This document shows, in pieces, positions 54,181-60,972 of a stretch of DNA of 64,000 nt. The notes beneath the pieces were generated by a model. It was given only the letters and a program-made list of their open reading frames with translations. It did no database searches and was not told the origin of the DNA. Every line of letters begins with the position of its first letter. Within the stretch, counting starts at the first letter, position 1. The stretch comes from CAYLLN01 sp964384375 (GTDB taxonomy: Bacteria > Planctomycetota > Planctomycetia > Pirellulales > Pirellulaceae). The stretch spans positions 1-64,000 of the forward strand of contig CAYLLN010000014.1 in assembly GCA_964384375.1 (NCBI GenBank). Reading direction: 5' to 3'. Position numbers and translations under genes: made by a program.

Positions 54181-55404
54181 ATGCGCAAATGGTTTGCACC
54201 TAAGAACTTGTTGCTTGCCGGGGCTGTGGCCGCGGCTGGCATTTCCCCCGTGTTTCTGGTTCCCGCGCCGGCCCAGGCCCGCGTCAAGCTGATCACGCTT
54301 CCCGTCCGCGAGCGGGTCGAAATTCAGCTCGACAACGCCAATGCCACGCTGGTCGAGGAAGAGCGGATCGTGCCGCTCGTAAAGGGCGAAAACCAGGTCG
54401 ATTTCTCCTGGGCCAACACGCAGATCGACCCGAACACGATCGTCTTTCGCGTCGTCGCTCCGGTCGGCGATAAGCCGCTCGACGTAAAGGTGCTCTCGGT
54501 CAGCTACCCGCCGAACGAAGCGGCGCTGATATGGTCGGTCGGGTCGAGCGACAGCGGCAGTGCCCGCGTCCGAATCAGCTACTTGCTCGGCAACCTGAGC
54601 AAGAACTTCAACTACCGGGCCGTTGCCTCGAAAGACGAGAAGTCGCTCGTTCTTTCCGAATACATGCGACTGCAGAACTTCGCCAACGAATCGTTCGGCA
54701 GCACCAGCCTTTTCGCCGGCTACGGCAAGTCGTTCCTGAAGCCGATCGGCCTGAACGAAACGAAGGAGATGCTCGTTCAGAAGTTCGAGAAAGTGCCGAT
54801 CAAGAAGACCTACACGGCTAACCTCGCCGAATTCGGCTGGCTCGATCAGGCCCAGCAGAAGCTCCGCGTACCGATGCACTACGTCCTGAAGAACGACAAG
54901 GCGAACCAGCTCGGCGTCCATCCGCTGCCGCACGGCAAGGTGCGGATCTTCATCGACGGCGGCGGCGAAGGGGGAACGGCGTTCCTCGGCGAGGACTGGG
55001 GCCGCTTCACCTCGATCGACGACGAAATGAAGCTCTATCTCGGCGTCGCGCAGGACATCGTCATCAAGCGGACTATCGAGAAGAACGAACGGAAGCACAA
55101 AAGCGGCAACCTGTTCGACCAGGAAGTGATCGTCAAATACGAGATCGAGAATTTCAAAGACCAAGCGGTCACGCTTGACGTGGTCGAGAACCTCCGCAAT
55201 TTGCGGAACGAGGTCCGCGGCGACAGCGGTCGCGATGTCGAATGGGAACTGCTCAAGGAGACAACCTTCGCCGGCGGCCTCGACAAGGAGCGGAGCACGT
55301 TTGAGCAGGCGACGTTCCATGCCAACCTGCCTGCCCGCGCCAAAGACGGCAAGGCCGAGAAGATCACGCACAAATTGCACGTGCTGATCAAGAACGAGTG
55401 GTAG
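54181..55404 (+). CDS. Exported DUF4139-like beta protein, diverged paralogue
   Basis: The product is 407 residues from the ATG at 54181. A signal peptide covers about 1-35 ('LLLAGAVAAAGISPVFLVPAPAQA'). The start of the mature part ('VEIQLDNANATLVEEERIVPLVKGENQVDFSWANTQIDPNTI') aligns with that of the two downstream proteins ('VQLTIYNSED..LVRETR..TFKKG.NPLQFSWANTLIDPTSV'), so all three share one family. A lysine-rich C-terminal part ('HKSGNLFDQEVIVKYEIENFK') resembles DUF4139. It is separated from the next copy by a cluster of hairpin repeats. The role is unknown, probably envelope. Confidence 0.78.
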   Translation: MRKWFAPKNLLLAGAVAAAGISPVFLVPAPAQARVKLITLPVRERVEIQLDNANATLVEEERIVPLVKGENQVDFSWANTQIDPNTIVFRVVAPVGDKPLDVKVLSVSYPPNEAALIWSVGSSDSGSARVRISYLLGNLSKNFNYRAVASKDEKSLVLSEYMRLQNFANESFGSTSLFAGYGKSFLKPIGLNETKEMLVQKFEKVPIKKTYTANLAEFGWLDQAQQKLRVPMHYVLKNDKANQLGVHPLPHGKVRIFIDGGGEGGTAFLGEDWGRFTSIDDEMKLYLGVAQDIVIKRTIEKNERKHKSGNLFDQEVIVKYEIENFKDQAVTLDVVENLRNLRNEVRGDSGRDVEWELLKETTFAGGLDKERSTFEQATFHANLPARAKDGKAEKITHKLHVLIKNEW

Positions 55405-55414
55405 CAACTCCTTG

Positions 55415-55550
55415 TTCCCACGCTCCGCGTGGGAACACAAGCTCGGACGCTCTGCGTCCCAGCCAATAGGCATGCAACGACGCAGAGCGTCGAAACTGTG
55501 TGGTCCCACGCAGAGCGTGGGACCGAGGATTTACAGCCGAGGATTTACAG
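55415..55550. repeat. Cluster of CACGC hairpin repeats plus a 14-bp tandem
   Basis: Four stems occur: TTCCCACGC...GCGTGGGAA (55415-55435), GACGCTCTGCGTC (55446-55458), GACGCAGAGCGTC (55479-55491) and GGTCCCACGC...GCGTGGGACC (55502-55524). The middle two are reverse complements of each other. CCGAGGATTTACAG is repeated directly at 55523-55536 and 55537-55550. The cluster separates two genes of the same family. Confidence 0.8.
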
Positions 55551-55576
55551 GTCACCCGCACACGAATACTCCTAAA

Positions 55577-56995
55577 ATGACTTTTCGCAACCTCCCGCTC
55601 CTTGCCGCTCTGCTGCTTGTCAGCACAGCGGTCCGGGCCGAAAACATCGACCTTTCGACCGTCCCAGCGCGGGATACGGTCCAGCTCACGATCTACAACA
55701 GCGAAGACATCACGCTGGTACGTGAAACGCGCACCGTCACATTTAAGAAGGGCGTGAACCCGCTGCAGTTCAGTTGGGCGAACACGCTGATCGATCCGAC
55801 AAGCGTCGAACTCAAGTTTCTCACGCAGGCCGACAAGCTCGACGTTCTCGATACGACGTTCCCGCACGACAAGCCGCAGATGCTCGTCTGGAACGTGCAG
55901 AGCGAGATCGACGGTGCGGCGACGATTCAGATCACGTACTTCACCAGCGGCATCACCTGGTCAGCCGACTACATCGCGATTGCCGATGCGGCCGAGAAGG
56001 CCCTGAAGCTGGAAGGGTTCGTCCGCGTCTTCAATAGCAGCGGCGAGGAGTATGAAAACGCCCAGGTCCGCCTGGTTGTTGGCACGATCAACCTGGTCGA
56101 GAAGATCGCTCAGCTCGCCCAACTGCCGATTGCCGACGTGACCAAGCTGCAAGCCGAGAAATTCGAGGAGATGAAAAAGGACGTGACCTATCGCTTCATG
56201 GAACGAGCTGCCGGAATGGGCGGGGGCAAGGGGGGCGAAGCCGACGCCAAGCAAAAGGAAATCACCAAGGAGGGGCTGAGTGAATACTTCATCTATTCGA
56301 TCGAAGGGACGGAGACGATCCCCAATGGTTGGTCGAAGCGGCTACGTTCGCTCGAAGCGGCTGCGGCACCGTTCAAGATTCAGTATCGCTATCGGCCGAA
56401 CGAATACGGCGACCAGCTCGTCCGGATGTATCTCCTCACGAACGAGGAGAAGTCGCAACTCGGCACGTCGCCGCTGCCTGACGGCATCGTGCGGGTCTTT
56501 CGCGACAACGGCCGGGACGGCTTGTCGTACCTGACGCAGCAGGCGATCAAGTACATCCCGATTGGGGACAAGATCGAGCTGAATCTCGGTCCCGATCCCG
56601 AAGTGATCTTCGAGCTCATCAAGCTCCGCTACTTCCGCGGCGACGTGTACGTGCAAATCCACGGCACCACCGAGTTCCGCAAGGTCGGCACCGACGAAAT
56701 CGTCAAGCAGGAGAACGCCAGCGTCTCGGGCTGGGACGACCACGAGATCTACACGCAGCGAATTCGGAACTACACGGCCGCTCCGATTGAGGTCGAGGTC
56801 CGCCGCACGCTGCCAGGGCACGTGATCTTTCGGAGTCAACTCGAGCCGGTCTTGCACGACTATCAGACCGTGCAGTTCCTCACGAAGGTCGCTGCCGGCA
56901 AGCGGGCCGACCTGCTCTTCGAGGTTGTCCGCAAGCAAGGGAGCAGCGTCAAGCAGAACAACATCACGCTCGTGCCGGGGGAGGTGAAGCCGTGA
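55577..56995 (+). CDS. Exported DUF4139-like protein, tandem copy 1
   Basis: The product is 472 residues from the ATG at 55577; the open frame runs back to 55412 through the hairpin cluster, which was rejected. A signal peptide is MTFRNLPLLAALLLVSTAVRA. The mature protein has a beta-sandwich head ('AENIDLSTVPARDTVQLTIY') and a Gly-rich linker ('GMGGGKGGEADAKQ'), then 'GLSEYFIYSIEGTETIPNGWSKR', 'LNLGPDPEVIFELIKLRY' and 'VSGWDDHEIYTQRIRNYTAAPIEVEVRRTLPGHV'. This matches DUF4139. It is very similar to the next gene and overlaps it by the GTGA of the junction. Confidence 0.82.
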   Translation: MTFRNLPLLAALLLVSTAVRAENIDLSTVPARDTVQLTIYNSEDITLVRETRTVTFKKGVNPLQFSWANTLIDPTSVELKFLTQADKLDVLDTTFPHDKPQMLVWNVQSEIDGAATIQITYFTSGITWSADYIAIADAAEKALKLEGFVRVFNSSGEEYENAQVRLVVGTINLVEKIAQLAQLPIADVTKLQAEKFEEMKKDVTYRFMERAAGMGGGKGGEADAKQKEITKEGLSEYFIYSIEGTETIPNGWSKRLRSLEAAAAPFKIQYRYRPNEYGDQLVRMYLLTNEEKSQLGTSPLPDGIVRVFRDNGRDGLSYLTQQAIKYIPIGDKIELNLGPDPEVIFELIKLRYFRGDVYVQIHGTTEFRKVGTDEIVKQENASVSGWDDHEIYTQRIRNYTAAPIEVEVRRTLPGHVIFRSQLEPVLHDYQTVQFLTKVAAGKRADLLFEVVRKQGSSVKQNNITLVPGEVKP

Positions 56996-58404
56996 GGAAT
57001 GTCATTAGTCACTGGTCCCTTGTCGTTGGTTTGATGCTTTGCGAACTAGCACGAGCCGAGAACATCGACCTCTCGACCGTTCCCGCGCGCGATACCGTCC
57101 AGCTCACGATCTACAACAGCGAAGACCTGACGCTCGTCCGCGAGACGCGCAAGGTCACGTTTAAGAAAGGAGCCAACCCGCTGCAGTTCAGTTGGGCCAA
57201 TACCCTGATTGACCCGACGAGCGTCGAGCTCAAATTCCTGACACAGGCCGACAAACTCGACGTGCTTGATACGACGTTCCCGCACGCCAAGCCGCAGATG
57301 CTCTACTGGAACGTGAACAGCGAGTTCGACGGCGAAGCGTCGATCCAGATCACCTATTTCACCAGCGGCATTACCTGGTCTGCCGACTACGTGGCGATCG
57401 CCGATGCTGCCGAGAAAAACGTCGGCTTTGAGGGGTTCGTCCGCATCTCCAACAACAGTGGCGAGGAGTACGAGGACGCGCAGGTTCGCCTCGTCGTCGG
57501 CACGATCAACCTCGTCGAAAAGATCGCCCAGCTTGCCAACATCCCGATGGACAAGGTGCGCGACATGCCGGCAGACCGTCTGCACGAATTGCGGCTCGAA
57601 GCAACCGCCGGTGCGATGGCCAATTTCGACGCGCTCGCTCCGGCCGCGAGCGCTCCGGCCCCCAAGGAGATCGTGAAGGAAGGACTCAGCGAATACTTCA
57701 TCTTTACGATCGAGGGGACCGAAACGATTCCCACCGGCTGGTCGAAGCGGATGCGCTCGATTGAAGCAACAGCGGTTCCGGTGAAGATTCAGTATCGCTA
57801 TCGCCCGGCAGAATACGGCGATCAGCTCGTGCGGATGTACCTGCTCACGAACGACGAGAAGTCGAAGCTCGGCCAATCGCCTCTCCCTGACGGCATCGTT
57901 CGCGTCTTTCGCGACACGGGCAAAGGGGGCCTCTCGTACCTCACGCAGCAGACGATCAAGTACATCCCGATCGGCGACAAAATCGAGCTGAATCTCGGCC
58001 CCGATCCGGAAGTCATTTTCGAGCTCATCAAGATCCGCTCGTTTCGCGACAACCTGTGGCTGCAAATTACGGGCGTGTCCGAACTGCGCCGCGTCGCCGA
58101 CGGTGTGATCATTCGTGAGGAAAACGGCCACATCGCCGGCTGGGACGACCATGAAGTTTTTACGCAGCGGATTCGCAACTACACCGGCAAGGAAATCGAC
58201 GTCGAAATCCGCCGCACGCTCCCCGGCCACATTGTCTTCCGCAGCCAGCTCAAGCCCAAGCTGCACGACTATCAGACCGTCGAGTTCACGGCCAAAGTCG
58301 CGCCTGCGAAGAAGGCCGACCTGGTGTTTGAAGTTGTGCGCAAGCAAGGGACGAACGCCAAGCAGAACAATATCACGCTGGAAGCAGCAGCGCTCGCGCC
58401 ATAG
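56992..58404 (+). CDS. Exported DUF4139-like protein, tandem copy 2
   Basis: The product is 470 residues from a GTG at 56992 that overlaps the previous stop (GTGA); GGAGG lies just upstream inside the previous gene. The mature part is nearly identical to copy 1 over the first about 80 residues ('AENIDLSTVPARDTVQLTIY') and again over 'GLSEYFIFTIEGTETIP' and 'LNLGPDPEVIFELIKIR', but the middle linker differs ('ALAPAASAPAPKE'). The signal peptide is not homologous to that of copy 1: its codons include a 14-bp repeat shared with 7768-7781. A recent tandem duplication is clear. Confidence 0.85.
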   Translation: MRNVISHWSLVVGLMLCELARAENIDLSTVPARDTVQLTIYNSEDLTLVRETRKVTFKKGANPLQFSWANTLIDPTSVELKFLTQADKLDVLDTTFPHAKPQMLYWNVNSEFDGEASIQITYFTSGITWSADYVAIADAAEKNVGFEGFVRISNNSGEEYEDAQVRLVVGTINLVEKIAQLANIPMDKVRDMPADRLHELRLEATAGAMANFDALAPAASAPAPKEIVKEGLSEYFIFTIEGTETIPTGWSKRMRSIEATAVPVKIQYRYRPAEYGDQLVRMYLLTNDEKSKLGQSPLPDGIVRVFRDTGKGGLSYLTQQTIKYIPIGDKIELNLGPDPEVIFELIKIRSFRDNLWLQITGVSELRRVADGVIIREENGHIAGWDDHEVFTQRIRNYTGKEIDVEIRRTLPGHIVFRSQLKPKLHDYQTVEFTAKVAPAKKADLVFEVVRKQGTNAKQNNITLEAAALAP

Positions 58405-58407
58405 GAA

Positions 58408-59706
58408 TCACCCGATTCGCTCGGCGATGAGCGGATGAGTGGGTGGCGGCGTGTCGATGATGTGAACGGCTGCTGCCAGGTTCATCCGCACGTGATGCGC
58501 CTTGTCGGCAGGTCCAAAGAGGCGCACGATCGGCTGACCGGCGAGAATTTCGTCGCCTAATCGGACGAGCATTTCCAAGCCAACCGCATGATCGATGCGA
58601 TCGGTCATCACTTTGCGGCCGCCCCCCATTTCGATAATCGCGTGGCCGAGCGCCTCAGCATCGATGGCCGCGACAAAGCCACTGCGGTCGGCGACGACGT
58701 CGGTGCCGGACGGCATCGGCGGCAGGCGGTCGAGATCGCCACCCTGCGCGGCAACCATTTCGGCGAATTTGGTCAGGGTCCGGCCGGAGGTGATGGCGTC
58801 ATCGAGTAACTTCTCCGGCTCGGCAGGAGCCTCACCCTCCCGAATCCCCGAACCCCGAGTCCCAATCAGTAGCTCCGCCGCCAGCGCCCGCGTGCATTCC
58901 CACAAGTCCGCCGGTCCGTCCCCTCGCAAGCATCCGAGCGACTCGTGGACTTCGACCAGATTTCCCGCCATTCGCCCCAGTGGCTGATTCATGTCGGTGA
59001 GCAGAGCCGTCGTCCGCACGCCCATGCGCTGGCCTGTTTCGACGAGCGAGCGGGCTAGCTTCCGCGCCACGTCGATGTGCTTCATGAACGCCCCGCTGCC
59101 GAACTTCACGTCGAGCACCAGCGCGTCGAGCGATTCGGCCAGCTTCTTGCTCATGATGCTCGCCGTGATGAGCGGAATGCTCGGCACCGTGGCGGTCACA
59201 TCGCGGAGGGCGTAGAGCTTCCGATCGGCCGGCGCGATCTCGGCACTTGCGCCGGTGATCACGCAGCCGACGCGGCCGACGGTATCGTGAATCTCCTCCA
59301 GCGACAGATCGGTGCGAAAGCCGGGGATCGATTCCATTTTGTCGAGTGTGCCGCCCGTCGGTCCCAAACCGCGGCCGGAGATCATCGGCACGCGCATGCC
59401 GCACGCGGCCAGGAGCGGCGCGAGGATCAGCGAGGTCTTGTCGCCGATACCGCCGGACGAGTGCTTATCGACGATGGGCCGTCCATCATCGGGCCACTGC
59501 ATCCGCACGCCGCTCGCGAGCATTGCGTCGGTCAGGGCAGCCGTTTCGTCGGTCGTCATGCCGCGGAGGAAGATGGCCATGGCAAGGGCGGCCATCTGAT
59601 AGTCGGGAATGCTCCCCTGGGCAAAGCCGTGGAGAAAGTCGGCGATCTCGCCGGAGGCCAGTTCGTGGCCGTCGCGCTTGCGAGCGATGATGCGAGCCGG
59701 GGTCAT
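58408..59706 (-). CDS. deoA: Pyrimidine-nucleoside/thymidine phosphorylase
   Basis: The product is 432 residues, the normal length. Motifs are complete: 'VDKHSSGGIGDKTSLILAPLLAACG' (phosphate site), 'ISGRGLGPTGGTLDKMESIPGF', 'LTASIMSKKLAESLDALVLDVK' and 'FGSGAFMKH'. It converts thymidine or uridine and phosphate to the base and (deoxy)ribose-1-phosphate. GAGAGGA precedes the ATG. Inside the C-terminal domain a foreign stretch 'SGIREGEAPAEPEK' (58815-58856) replaces the usual linker, encoded by a GC-rich repeat that is widespread in planctomycetes. It is 7 bases after the zinc-ribbon gene (minus-strand order). Confidence 0.93.
   Translation of the reverse strand: MTPARIIARKRDGHELASGEIADFLHGFAQGSIPDYQMAALAMAIFLRGMTTDETAALTDAMLASGVRMQWPDDGRPIVDKHSSGGIGDKTSLILAPLLAACGMRVPMISGRGLGPTGGTLDKMESIPGFRTDLSLEEIHDTVGRVGCVITGASAEIAPADRKLYALRDVTATVPSIPLITASIMSKKLAESLDALVLDVKFGSGAFMKHIDVARKLARSLVETGQRMGVRTTALLTDMNQPLGRMAGNLVEVHESLGCLRGDGPADLWECTRALAAELLIGTRGSGIREGEAPAEPEKLLDDAITSGRTLTKFAEMVAAQGGDLDRLPPMPSGTDVVADRSGFVAAIDAEALGHAIIEMGGGRKVMTDRIDHAVGLEMLVRLGDEILAGQPIVRLFGPADKAHHVRMNLAAAVHIIDTPPPTHPLIAERIG
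58815..58840. repeat. Dispersed repeat read in-frame within deoA
   Basis: CGGCTCGGCAGGAGCCTCAC followed by CCTCCC encodes 'EGEAPAEP' on the minus strand and 'GSAGASPS' on the plus strand. I know these peptides as recurrent repeat translations in planctomycete genomes. No second copy is visible in this window. Confidence 0.6.
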
Positions 59707-59713
59707 GGTCCTC

Positions 59714-60058
59714 TCAGCGAAACGCCCCGAGCGCGCCCAGGGCGATCACCAGGATGATGCCGATGACCGTGCTCACGGCGACATAGATCGTGATCGCCAT
59801 CGTGTTCGACTTGCCGGTCTTGCCGTTGTAGGCGTTGCCGCAGCGAAAGCACTTCACGTGCGTAAAAAGCGATGGCCCCAGCACCCCTCCCCACCATGTG
59901 AAGCCGACTTTGCTGGCATAGACGTTGCCGCAATTCGGGCACGGCGCGTATTGCTGTGCGCCGGGGGGCGGCGGCATTTGCATCGGAGGCCCGCCCGGCG
60001 TTTGCGAGGGGGCGTACGGATTCGGCTGGTCGGAGAAAGGATTGGGCACGTGGGACAT
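59714..60058 (-). CDS. Zinc-ribbon membrane protein
   Basis: The product is 114 residues from the ATG at 60058, with AGG upstream. A Pro/Gln-rich head ('NPFSDQPNPYAPSQTPGGPP') is followed by a treble-clef/zinc ribbon with two CxxC pairs, 'CPNCGNVYASKVGF...CFRCGNAYNGKTGK', then one transmembrane helix ('ITIYVAVSTVIGIILVIALGALG'). It is upstream of deoA by 7 bases and likely co-transcribed. Small zinc-ribbon/transmembrane proteins are frequent in planctomycetes. The function is unknown; it could sense or carry zinc or bind a partner. Confidence 0.78.
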   Translation of the reverse strand: MSHVPNPFSDQPNPYAPSQTPGGPPMQMPPPPGAQQYAPCPNCGNVYASKVGFTWWGGVLGPSLFTHVKCFRCGNAYNGKTGKSNTMAITIYVAVSTVIGIILVIALGALGAFR

Positions 60059-60108
60059 GGTGGGCCTGCAAAAGATGGTGTGCAGTATCTTCGCAGCGCT
60101 GCGATGCC

Positions 60109-60333
60109 ATGTCCAATCCTCCAACTTCAGCCACGGCATCCGCCCTAATCAAGGTTGCGATTGAGATTGGAGCGCACCACTCGATCTGCACGCCCGATCG
60201 CCAGCGGGCGATGTATGACGTGTTTCGCGCTGCCGGCACGGCTGAAGAGGAAGAGCAGTTTGCCTTCGCGATCCCAATCGTCGGTGGAGGAGCAACTTGG
60301 GACGACGTGCTTACGAAGATGGCAGATCACTGA
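60109..60333 (+). CDS. Small hypothetical protein
   Basis: The frame encodes 74 residues from the ATG at 60109. The body has plausible composition with hydrophobic spacing ('ASALIKVAIEIGAHHSICTPDRQRAMYDVFRAAG') and an acidic middle ('TAEEEEQFAFAIPIVGGGATWDDVL'). No domain is recognised. It is divergent from the zinc-ribbon gene with 50 bases between starts. There is no strong ribosome-binding site, so the call is moderate. Confidence 0.45.
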   Translation: MSNPPTSATASALIKVAIEIGAHHSICTPDRQRAMYDVFRAAGTAEEEEQFAFAIPIVGGGATWDDVLTKMADH

Positions 60334-60368
60334 CGCGGCAAATTTCCAAGGCAAACCTGCTCGACCTG

Positions 60369-60665
60369 CTACGATCCGGCAGGAGCGACCGCCGCGGGTG
60401 GAGCGATCGACGGCGGTTCCCAGAGGGATACATACGATTCGAGCGCCGGAGCAATGACCGGCACTTCGTTTTCGATGGCCAGACCGAGCGGCATGTAGAT
60501 CACACCCAGCACCGTTTGTGTCGGTTCGTTGAAGGTTCCTTTGGAATCGAGCCAGATCAGCGGCCCAATCGAAAGAACGTACAGCATCGGGAGGGCCAGC
60601 AGGATTACTGACAAGACGAGGACAACTCCCATGCCGCCACCGCGCTGGTTTGATTTATCGCTCAT
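60369..60665 (-). CDS. Small single-pass membrane protein
   Basis: The product is 98 residues from the ATG at 60665. A Gly-rich head ('SDKSNQRGGGMG') precedes one hydrophobic helix ('VVLVLSVILLALPMLYVLSIGPLIWL'), a short outside part ('TQTVLGVIYMPLGLAIENEVPVIAPALESYVSLW') and a Pro/Ala tail. The pattern fits small planctomycete membrane peptides. It is convergent with the 60109 gene. The function is unknown. Confidence 0.65.
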   Translation of the reverse strand: MSDKSNQRGGGMGVVLVLSVILLALPMLYVLSIGPLIWLDSKGTFNEPTQTVLGVIYMPLGLAIENEVPVIAPALESYVSLWEPPSIAPPAAVAPAGS

Positions 60666-60972
60666 GTCGGGATTGTGGGCCCGAAGTGCTTGGGAGGTCA
60701 ACACCGACCTTCTCCAGGCTGCGGTTGACATTCCCGAGGGCCGCACTTAACCTATCGAACTGTTCCGATGGGTTCTCTCGTCCTCCGTTGGCATAGCCTG
60801 CGGGGTGAAAAGCAGCCCTTAGGAATCCCGCCCGACGAATCCCACCTCAAAACGCCTGCACGCTTGCCGCGGTTGGAAAAGACCGCAGTGATCCCCCGAC
60901 TGCTGACGATGCTTGCGGCATTTTCTGCTTTCGACGGATCGGTGCTGGGCCACGGCCAGGAGGAACTCCAAA
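60666..60972. other. Intergenic region before DUF1549 gene
   Basis: This 307-base divergent gap contains no ORF I support; an overlapping frame from 60768 to 61343 is a shadow of the next gene. A perfect AGGAGG ribosome-binding site lies at its right end just before the GTG at 60973. Confidence 0.5.

Noticed and set aside
55412..55576. N-terminal extension of DUF4139-like copy 1 through the hairpin cluster
   Set aside because: It translates the CACGC palindromes into a repeat-derived peptide; the ATG at 55577 directly precedes a good signal peptide.
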